Of a stretch of DNA of 9,807 bases, positions 1 to 5,529 are shown piece by piece. Numbering within the stretch: the first letter of the stretch is position 1; every line of letters begins with the position of its first letter. The position numbers and the translations under genes are program-made. The notes beneath the pieces were generated by a model. That model searched no databases. It was not told the origin of the DNA and was given only the letters and a program-made list of their open reading frames with translations. Origin of the DNA: Actinomycetes bacterium. GTDB taxonomy: Bacteria > Actinomycetota > Acidimicrobiia > Acidimicrobiales > Palsa-688. The stretch is taken from contig JAKARG010000091.1 of assembly GCA_021819345.1 (NCBI GenBank), forward strand, positions 1-9,807, in the 5' to 3' direction.

Positions 1-110
1 GAGAAGGTCGCCGCCGCGAGGGCGAGGGCCGCCTCGACCTCCTCCTCGCCCGCCTCGTCGAAGGTCTTGACCGTCTCGCCGGTCGCGGGGTTGATCGTCG
101 CAATCGCCAC
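1..110 (-). CDS. Aldehyde dehydrogenase, succinate-semialdehyde type, N-terminal fragment
   Basis: This is the first 36 codons of a gene that runs off the left edge of the window. The visible protein begins VAIATINPATGETVKTF and continues into an acidic, alanine-rich helix. That INPATGE opening is the usual N-terminus of NAD(P)-dependent succinate-semialdehyde dehydrogenases, which oxidise succinate semialdehyde to succinate in the cytoplasm. The start is taken as GTG at 110-108 because a GAGGAG ribosome-binding site lies about 6 bases before it. The catalytic Cys and Glu and most of the NAD-binding fold are outside the window, so the exact substrate is inferred from the N-terminus only; another member of the aldehyde dehydrogenase superfamily is possible. 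The gene lies about 235 bases downstream of galK on the same strand, with its own good start signal. It is probably a separate unit rather than part of galactose metabolism. Confidence 0.7.
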   Translation of the reverse strand, partial: MAIATINPATGETVKTFDEAGEEEVEAALALAAATF

Positions 111-345
111 TGGAGCTCCTCGTCTGCTGATGGTCCCCGTCCTCGCAGCGAGAAACTATCGCTCCTGCAGTCGCCCGCGCGCTGGCTCGGAGGAACGGCT
201 GCGAGCAGCAGGATAGGGTGCAAGAGGCGACAACGGAGGTGCCCGCTCCATGCCCGCCCAGGTGGAGGGGCTCGGCGTGCCCTGGGGGCCCCGCCAGCTC
301 CCTCCCGGCCTTCGGCTTGCGCCAGGGGGCTGCATCCCGCCCCCG

Positions 346-1569
346 TCAGCGCTCGGCGGTCCAGCCCCCGGGCACCCGGCCTGCCGGCCCGGACGGCACC
401 GCCTCGAACACCGCCGCCGGCGCCTGCCCGAGAGGTGCGAGCGCTGCGGTGGCTGCAGCCTTGGCGTCTTCGACGGCGAGGCCGGCGACGATCGCCGACC
501 CGCCGAAGCCGCCGCCGGTCATCCGGGCGCCGTCGGCCCCAGCCCGCAGGGCTGCGTCGACCACTGCGTCGAGCTCGGGGCAGGAGACCTCGAAGTCGTC
601 TCGCAGGGAGCGGTGCGAGTCGGTGAGTAGGTCGCCGATGCCGAGGCCGGCTCGCAGCCGAGCGACGGTCGTCACGACCCGGTCGTCCTCGGTCACCACG
701 TGTCGGGCGCGTGCGAGGAGGCGTCCCGAGAGGCGGGCCTCCACCTGCTCGAGGGTCGCCTCGCGCAGGCTGGCGAGGCCGAGGCGGGCCGCGGCCTGCT
801 CGCAGTCACGCCGGCGGGCTCCGTACTCTCCGGTGGCGTGGTCGTGGCGGACGCCGGTGTCGACCACGACCAGTGGCCCGACCCCGGCGAGGGAGACCGC
901 CTCGGAGCTGCCGGCGGCGAAGTCGAGGAGCAGGGCGTGGCCGGCTTCGGCCAGCAGCACCGCACGCTGGTCCAGGGTCCCGGTCGGGGCACCGACGAAC
1001 CCCGACTCCGCCCGGTGGCAGACCTCTACGAGCCCGGAGGGACCGAGGCCGCTCCCGGTGAGCTCGTCGATCGCCACGGCCACGGCTGCGGTGAGCGCAG
1101 CGCTCGAGGAGAGCCCGCTTCCGATGGGCACGGTCGAGCCCACGACCAGGTCGGCTCCGGGCACTGGAGCTCCGAGCTCCTGGAAGGCCCAGGCGACCCC
1201 GAGCACGTAGCGGGCCCAGCCGCTCGGGCGGTCGGCCCCGAGGTCGTCGAGCTCGGCGGTGGTCGCCTCCGGCTCGGCCCGGTGTCCCGGACCGCCGGTT
1301 TCTGGGCCGCCGGTGTCCTGCCCACCCGTGTCCAGGCCGCCGGTGTCCTGTCCGCCGGTGTCCTCGCCGAGCGACCAGCACCTCCAGGTCCGGTCCGTGC
1401 GGCGCCGCAGCGCCACGGTGGTGCGCCGGTCGAGAGCGAAGGGCAGGGCGAGGCCGGCGTTGTAGTCGGTGTGCTCGCCGATCAGGTTCACCCGTCCAGG
1501 GCCCTGCCAGACCCCCTCGGGGTCGACCCCGGCCAGCCGGGTCAGCTCTCCTGCGACCCGGTCTGCCAT
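346..1569 (-). CDS. galK: Galactokinase
   Basis: GalK phosphorylates alpha-D-galactose with ATP to galactose-1-phosphate, the entry step of the Leloir pathway, in the cytoplasm. From ATG at 1569 the protein has 407 residues, close to the usual 380-400. The galactokinase signature GRVNLIGEHTDYN is at residues 25-37, the GHMP ATP loop PIGSGLSSSAA at 148-158, the probable catalytic Asp in GTLDQ at about 200, and the third GHMP motif MTGGGFGG at 350-357. ATG 1569 is preferred because it leaves the normal 24 residues before the signature. An in-frame GTG at 1587 is a real alternative, and neither has a strong ribosome-binding site. The gene follows galT by about 43 bases and is probably co-transcribed and coupled. 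The odd part is a run of five TGG-containing pentapeptides at residues 70-93, in the loop after the N-terminal strands, encoded by a 15-base tandem repeat. The function call is secure. Confidence 0.95.
   Translation of the reverse strand: MADRVAGELTRLAGVDPEGVWQGPGRVNLIGEHTDYNAGLALPFALDRRTTVALRRRTDRTWRCWSLGEDTGGQDTGGLDTGGQDTGGPETGGPGHRAEPEATTAELDDLGADRPSGWARYVLGVAWAFQELGAPVPGADLVVGSTVPIGSGLSSSAALTAAVAVAIDELTGSGLGPSGLVEVCHRAESGFVGAPTGTLDQRAVLLAEAGHALLLDFAAGSSEAVSLAGVGPLVVVDTGVRHDHATGEYGARRRDCEQAAARLGLASLREATLEQVEARLSGRLLARARHVVTEDDRVVTTVARLRAGLGIGDLLTDSHRSLRDDFEVSCPELDAVVDAALRAGADGARMTGGGFGGSAIVAGLAVEDAKAAATAALAPLGQAPAAVFEAVPSGPAGRVPGGWTAER
1291..1365 (-). repeat. 15-base tandem repeat inside galK encoding D-T-G-G-x pentapeptides
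   Basis: Five consecutive 15-base units lie at 1291-1305, 1306-1320, 1321-1335, 1336-1350 and 1351-1365. The units at 1306-1320 and 1336-1350 are identical over all 15 bases, and the others differ at several positions. The galK frame reads them as DTGGQ, DTGGL, DTGGQ, DTGGP and ETGGP. Because the unit length is a multiple of three, gain or loss of a copy keeps the frame. The array sits in a surface loop between conserved galactokinase blocks, not in a catalytic motif. Confidence 0.9.
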
Positions 1570-1612
1570 CCGCACGGTGTCGCTCACCGGCGCCCGGACG
1601 GCAAGGTGGCGC

Positions 1613-2596
1613 TCACCGGCCCCGCCGGATGGCGTCGCGCAGGGCGGACGCAGCTGCCTCGGGCGCGACGTCGGTGACGAAGGCTCCACCCGCCAGCTCG
1701 GAGCCGGCGAGGTACTTGAGCCGGTCGGCGGCCCGGTTGGGTGGGCAGAGCTCGGCGTGCAGGTGGCTCACCGGCTCCCAGCCATCATCTCCGTCGCTCG
1801 GTCGCTGGTGGAAGGCCATCACGTAGGGGAGCGAGAACCCCCAGAGCTGGTCGTAGGCCCGGGCGACGACCGACAGCAGCGAGGCCAGGTCGTCGCGCTC
1901 GGCGTCGTCGAGGCCGGGAAGCGTCGGTCGGTGGGGGCGGGGAGCGATATGCACCTCGTAGGGGAAGCGCGCCCAGAACGGCACCCACGCCACCAGCCTT
2001 CCCTGCTCGGCGACGACTCTGCGCCCGTCGGCGACCTCGGCGGCGACGACGTCACAGTGCACGCAGCTCCCGGTACGTCTACGGTGCTCGAGGGCGGCGT
2101 CGAGTTCGCGCAGGGGCAGGGGTGGGATGTCGGGGTAGCCGTAGATCTGACCATGGGGGTGGGAGAGCGTCGTGCCGACCGTCTCGCCCTTGTTCTCGAA
2201 GGGCATCACGTAGGCGATCGCCGGGTCGTCGCCGAGGATCGCGCTGCGGTCGGCCCACACGTCGACGATCATGCGGACCCGCTCCAGCTCGAGGTCGGCG
2301 AAGGTGGCGTCGTGGTCGTCGGAGTAGACCACCACCTCGCAGCGCCCCGACGCTGGAGCCACCGGGTACAAGGCGCTGCCCTCGACCGCCGGCGCCGGCG
2401 GCCTCGGTGAGAAGGACGGGAAGCGGTTGTCGAAGGTCGCAACCTCGAAGCTCGGGTAGGGGATCTCGGTCGGCTCCTCCCCGGGCCGGGTGGGGCAGAG
2501 CGGGCAGTAGTCGGCCGGCTTGTAGGTGCGGTTCTGGCGGTGGGTGGCAAAGGTGACCCACTCGCCCCTGGTCGGGTCGAAGCGCCGCTCGGTCAT
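1613..2596 (-). CDS. galT: Galactose-1-phosphate uridylyltransferase
   Basis: GalT exchanges UMP between UDP-glucose and galactose-1-phosphate, giving UDP-galactose and glucose-1-phosphate. The protein has 327 residues, within the family range. The zinc-site pair CPLC is at residues 31-34. The active-site block SHPHGQIYGYPDIPP is at 145-159, with His148 of the HPH motif as the expected nucleophile that carries the uridylyl group. Further family landmarks are FDNRFPSF at 55-62, MPFENKGETVGTTLSHPHG leading into the active site, and HLHAELCPP at 278-286 with the C-terminal metal-site histidines. The tail KYLAGSELAGGAF matches the actinobacterial type. ATG at 2596 overlaps the stop of the preceding 145-residue gene as ATGA, so translation is probably coupled; no strong ribosome-binding site is seen. 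galK follows directly. All expected catalytic residues are present and the gene looks functional. Confidence 0.96.
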   Translation of the reverse strand: MTERRFDPTRGEWVTFATHRQNRTYKPADYCPLCPTRPGEEPTEIPYPSFEVATFDNRFPSFSPRPPAPAVEGSALYPVAPASGRCEVVVYSDDHDATFADLELERVRMIVDVWADRSAILGDDPAIAYVMPFENKGETVGTTLSHPHGQIYGYPDIPPLPLRELDAALEHRRRTGSCVHCDVVAAEVADGRRVVAEQGRLVAWVPFWARFPYEVHIAPRPHRPTLPGLDDAERDDLASLLSVVARAYDQLWGFSLPYVMAFHQRPSDGDDGWEPVSHLHAELCPPNRAADRLKYLAGSELAGGAFVTDVAPEAAASALRDAIRRGR

Positions 2597-3030
2597 GCTT
2601 CGGGCGGCTCCGACTCGCCCAGCTCCAGGGCTCCGTGCTCCGAGTCGGTCCGCTCCGGGCGCGGGCTCGGAGCCTCCTCGGGATGGCCTCCACCAGCAGT
2701 GCTGTCCACCGCTACGCCGCTAGCAGTCGGCTCCCCGGCGGGCTCTGCAAGCCGCCGGGCGTAGCGAGTGAGGCGCCGCCCGTCGCGCTTTGTCTCCACC
2801 AGTCGCACGAGCGCCCGGGCGGGAGGGTCGAGCTGTTCGATGCGCACTGGAGCTGCGCTGCGCCGACGCTGCCCCTCCGATCGTTGGTCCTGGCAAGGTA
2901 GCTCAGCGGCGTCACCGGCTTCCGTGAGCGTCGACCTGGCGGCGTCGCCGTTGGTCCCGATCCCCAGCGCCGAGCGTTCGTCGGTCCGTCCTCCCGCGTC
3001 GGGCTCGGTCGTCCTCCCCACCACGCTCAT
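2593..3030 (-). CDS. Uncharacterised 145-residue hydrophilic protein in the gal operon
   Basis: I do not recognise this protein. It starts at ATG 3030, overlapping the DeoR remnant's stop as ATGA, and its own stop overlaps the galT start in the same way. That double overlap is the main evidence that it is a real gene and not a chance frame. The protein has no signal peptide or membrane segment. Residues 1-58 are rich in Gly, Ala, Thr, Asp and Glu and look disordered. Residues 60-97 form a basic, probably helical core containing PARALVRLVETKRDGRRL and TRYARRLAE. Residues 98-145 are acidic and proline-rich (for example EEAPSPRPERTDSE), again probably disordered. The core could bind nucleic acid or a partner protein, or the whole could be a decaying gene; neither can be decided here. 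Its place between a sugar-sensing repressor and galT suggests a role tied to galactose metabolism, but that is inference only. Confidence 0.55.
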   Translation of the reverse strand: MSVVGRTTEPDAGGRTDERSALGIGTNGDAARSTLTEAGDAAELPCQDQRSEGQRRRSAAPVRIEQLDPPARALVRLVETKRDGRRLTRYARRLAEPAGEPTASGVAVDSTAGGGHPEEAPSPRPERTDSEHGALELGESEPPEA

Positions 3031-3557
3031 CCCGCCTCCCGGTCCAGTTCGCTCCCCGACGCCGCAGCGGTGTCGAGCGCTGCGATGACGAGGTCCGAGG
3101 CGTCGCCGAGCACCCGGCGGGCGTCGAGGGACAAGCCGTCGTCGCTCACCACCACATCCGCGGCCTCCAGAGGGGCGATGCGTGACAGTCCGATCATCCG
3201 CCACTTGGTCGAGTCGGCGAGCACCACCACCTGGCGGGCGTTGGCGACGAGGGTGCGGTTGGTCTCGGCCTCGGAGAGGTTGGGGGTGGTGTAGCCGGCC
3301 TCGGGGTCCATGCCGTGCACCCCGAGGAACAACACGTCCACGTACAGTGAGCGGATCGCAGTGTCGGCGACCGGTCCGACCAGGGCATCCGACGGGGTGC
3401 GGATGCCACCGGAGAGCACCACCGGGGTGGCCGGGTCCACCCGGTGGATCTCGACCGCAGCGCTGAGCGAGTTGGTGAGCACCGTGACCCCGGGCACCGA
3501 GGGCAGGAGGCGGGCGAGCGACCAGGGGTCGCCACCCCGAGCGGGCGGGTCTGGACT
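3027..3557 (-). pseudogene. DeoR-family repressor, sensor domain only (N-terminus lost)
   Basis: The readable frame carries a typical DeoR C-terminal sugar-phosphate-sensing domain: TVLTNSLSAAVEI, VVLSGGIR, ALVGP, the FLGVHGMDPEAGYTTP segment, EAETNRTLVANA and VVVLADSTKW. These blocks are diagnostic for the family, whose members bind a phosphorylated sugar and release an operator. The roughly 90 N-terminal residues, with the helix-turn-helix and most of the phosphate-binding entry to the sensor fold, are missing. Homology begins near WSLARLLPSVPG at about 3537 and is preceded by an in-frame TAG at 3560-3558. Beyond that stop lies beta-galactosidase debris, not DeoR sequence. A GTG at 3497 could start a 156-residue product, but it has no ribosome-binding site. 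A protein made from this could not bind an operator. It probably once repressed this galactose cluster in response to a galactose-pathway phosphate; that role is inferred from position. Its 3' end still overlaps the next gene as ATGA. Confidence 0.85.
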
Positions 3558-4865
3558 CTAGACGACAGCATTCGACCCCAAAGCGAGCACCAGAGCCTCA
3601 TCGGAGTGCACCTCCATCGGGTATCTCCGCTGCGGGTACGGCCCCCGCCCGGGCTGTGACGTGGCCGACGAGCAGCGAGGGTGGTCGGGTCGGGCCTGGT
3701 TGCCAGATAGGACGCCTAGATCTGACCGTGGTCATGGGCGGGTGGCCACCGGTTGGCCGGCGAGCGGTCCGCTGGCCAGCGACAGCAGCACCTCGGCGCG
3801 GAAGAAGGGGCGGCAGGTATCGAGGAGCACCTCGCCGAGGCGCAGCTCGGCAGGGTGCGACTCGAATTCCAGGCCCAACACGACTCCCAGTCGGCGAGCA
3901 GCGCAACATCCGCGTCGACAGAGGTACCAGCGAGGGGGGCGAGGTGGTGCAGCTCGGCCTCGACGGCGACGACCTGCCGCCATTGCTTGGTGCGGGTACC
4001 GGCGCGGGGGACCATCCGGCTGTGGAGCTTCTCGGCGCCAGCAGCCGATGCTCGCCACTGAAACTGCAGCACTGCGTCGGCGCTACGCCCTACCACCCGG
4101 AGGCTCCGGGTGCGGAACCAGCCGGAGGGCTTGGGGGCGTAGGTTGGCCGCCAGTTGACCGCCCAAGGGCATGTTCCATCAGGTACCAGGGCTCGCCGGT
4201 TGGCGGGCGAGTGAGATCGGCCAGGAGCGCTGCGCCGACATGCACCTCTGGATCGGCCGGCTCGGGGTAACTGTCGAGCGACGCGAGGTCCATGTGCTGT
4301 CCCCATGCCCAGGCGTCGCTGGGGCGGAACAGGCCCATCAGGTTGGTCGTGACCGGCACCTGCGGAGTGGCCGCCTGGAGCAGGTTGCGCTCCGCGTGGA
4401 AGCAGGCGAGCATCTCGTCGTTGGAGAAGCGGGCGAGGTCCAGCTTCTGGGAGGGGTTGGGAAAGACAGGAGCGGCGCGCAGCGGGGGCACCTCGTCGAA
4501 GGAGCGGTAGCGCTGGCTCTAGAAGGCGGTACCCCACGCCTGGTTGAGCTCGGGCAATAGTGCCGACGCCCCCGGCGAGAGCCGGACCTCGGCGGCAGTT
4601 ACCGGGAGGATCTCCGGGTGGGCCGCAACGAGCCGGGATGGTGGTGACGCGCTCGCGGTGGCGAGGCCGACGCCAACGCCGGCTCTGGCCAGCAGGTCGA
4701 GTACCCGGTCGAGCCAGCCGGCCTCCAGCTCGGCACCTGGTCCCGGCTGCAGGGACGACCGGCGAAGAACTCGACGGTGCCCAAGTCGACGCTCGTCTCG
4801 GTCATGAGCGCCCCGTCCTCGGCCCCCACTCCCTCGGGCAATTGCTCGGGGTTGCAGTCGTCACC
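3558..4865 (-). pseudogene. GH42 beta-galactosidase, heavily degraded
   Basis: Pieces of a glycoside hydrolase family 42 beta-galactosidase follow each other in the correct order across changing reading frames. They begin with DCNPEQLPE and SVDLGTVEFF (4860-4760), then SSLQPGPGAELEAGWLD and PEILPVTAAEVRLSPG (4755-4570). After these come AWGTAF-stop-SQRYRSF (TAG at 4521-4519), FPNPSQKLDLARFSNDEM and VPVTTNLMGLFRPSDAWAW, then DSYPEPADPEVHVGAA and WYLMEHA. Next are AVNWRPTYAPKPSG, QFQWRASAAGAEKLHS and ALLADWESCWALEFESHPAE (to about 3850). Short C-terminal scraps follow: YLATRPDPTT, GHVTARAGAVPAAEIPDG and EVHSDEALVLAL. Frames change near 4760, 4165 and 3877 and again in the tail. About 70-80 residues are deleted near 4560, including the NNE segment with the catalytic acid/base Glu; the nucleophile Glu in LMEH remains. 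Most of the non-barrel domains are also gone. There is no start codon: TAG precedes the first homology. This gene cannot make an active enzyme. Confidence 0.9.
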
Positions 4866-5046
4866 CTAGCGGATCCGCGCTCTACATCTTTCGGACCCGT
4901 TGCACGCCGCATCAAAGCACTCCACATTGAGCCCCAGCTCGGCCACGACGGTCCTCGCAGCCCCCTGCAGGCAGCTTGTCACGCATAGCAACACACACGC
5001 ACCTTCGACTCCACCAAGTACTAACAGGCCAAACCTCGGAGCGCAA

Positions 5047-5070
5047 GGAGCCACACCGGCGGTTGGCTCC
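5047..5070. repeat. Small inverted repeat GGAGCC...GGCTCC
   Basis: GGAGCC at 5047-5052 pairs with GGCTCC at 5065-5070. The 12-base centre contains a further possible ACC/GGT pairing. The same hexamer pair recurs in the larger structure at 5377-5438. It could be an operator or a small RNA hairpin; with six base pairs it could also be chance in GC-rich DNA. Confidence 0.4.
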
Positions 5071-5184
5071 AGCGGACTTCAGTGGGGATCGCCCCGCTCT
5101 ACGAGAGCACATCACCAGCCATCCCTGAAGGGACCCGCAAGGGGGACCGTCAATCCGACGATGGGCTCCGATGCAACTCCTGAC

Positions 5185-5213
5185 TGGACATCACGACCCG
5201 CGTGCGCGATACT
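5185..5213 (+). promoter_or_regulatory. Candidate promoter for the importer operon
   Basis: TGGACA at 5185-5190 (five of six bases match TTGACA) and GATACT at 5208-5213 (four of six match TATAAT) are separated by exactly 17 bases, the optimal spacing for a housekeeping sigma factor. Transcription would begin near 5220 and give a leader of roughly 310 bases before the binding-protein start, containing the inverted repeat at 5377-5438. This is a motif match only; other promoters closer to the gene cannot be excluded. Confidence 0.35.
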
Positions 5214-5376
5214 GAGCACTGTTGGAAGCCTTGTTCGCAGACGCGCAGACCGCGACCTGGCTGGGGAGGGAGGATGTCGAGTGATCAACCGCTCGGGCAC
5301 ACCGACGGGAGCAAATAGAACCGACGGCCCTCGGGCCGATCCCATACCACCTCCGAGTGCACCCCTTACCCGACTG

Positions 5377-5438
5377 CGAGGTGGAAGCTCGGGAGCCGGC
5401 AGGTTCGGTCGGCTCCAGTTCGGCTCCCGACCACCTCG
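5377..5438 (+). promoter_or_regulatory. Leader inverted repeat with alternative pairings, possible attenuator
   Basis: CGAGGTGG (5377-5384) pairs with CCACCTCG (5431-5438), and TCGGGAGCC (5389-5397) pairs with GGCTCCCGA (5422-5430). This gives 17 perfect base pairs interrupted only by a four-base AAGC bulge on the left arm. The 24-base loop contains a second copy of CGGCTCC at 5410-5416. It can capture GGAGCCG (5392-5398) instead of the copy at 5421-5427, so two hairpins compete for one arm. It ends about 90 bases before the start of the solute-binding protein gene. No T-run follows, so it is not a textbook intrinsic terminator. It could be an mRNA-stabilising or protein-binding leader, or a DNA-level operator cluster. 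Confidence 0.55.
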
Positions 5439-5529
5439 AGCACCGTGAGCACCACTGGCCGGCTCAGTTCTAGAGGTAGCAAAGATCACGACCGAAGCTC
5501 ACTGGACAAAACAAGGAGGACTCCACTAG

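Larger units (their letters stand above)
4866..5529. other. 664-base intergenic region between divergent units, no convincing gene
   Basis: This stretch separates the minus-strand beta-galactosidase remnant from the plus-strand importer operon. Open frames exist on both strands, but their translations are low-complexity and show no recognisable domain, so I call no gene. It holds a candidate plus-strand promoter at 5185-5213 and a large inverted repeat at 5377-5438. Smaller hairpins are seen at 5047-5070 (GGAGCC/GGCTCC), 5084-5095 (GGGG/CCCC) and 5325-5338 (CGGCC/GGCCG). An 8-base direct repeat ACCGACGG lies at 5301-5308 and 5320-5327, 19 bases start to start, about two helical turns, which could be operator half-sites. 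The original promoter of the beta-galactosidase would also have been here, but I cannot identify it. Confidence 0.6.

Noticed and set aside
281..345. Possible terminator after galK (a run around GGGGGCCCC)
   Set aside because: Pairing is short and interrupted; no clear stem-loop could be drawn, so no terminator is called.
218..1677. Long plus-strand open frames opposite galK (for example 218-1210 and 700-1677)
   Set aside because: They mirror the high-GC codon bias of galK on the other strand, show low-complexity Arg/Pro/Ala translations and have no recognisable domain.
1469..2556. Plus-strand open frames opposite galT
   Set aside because: galT is fully supported by its catalytic motifs; the opposite frames are rich in Arg, Gly and His with no family signal.
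3598..3720. Possible DeoR N-terminal remnant (a GAVPA string resembling the HGGAVP motif after the helix-turn-helix)
   Set aside because: In context GHVTARAGAVPAAEIPDG fits the C-terminal part of GH42 beta-galactosidases better, following YLATRPDPTT.
4866..5054. Minus-strand frame containing TVVAELGLNVECFDAACNG, possibly the tail of a lost upstream gene
   Set aside because: It reads a little like real protein but I could not match it to any family, and it is short and next to decayed DNA.
4900..5448. Plus-strand open frame of 182 codons in the intergenic region
   Set aside because: Translation is rich in Ser, Thr, Pro and Arg with no domain, there is no ribosome-binding site, and it runs through the inverted repeat at 5377-5438.
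5112..5489. Minus-strand frame of 125 codons
   Set aside because: Composition is low-complexity, it overlaps the structured leader, and it shows no domain or start signal.
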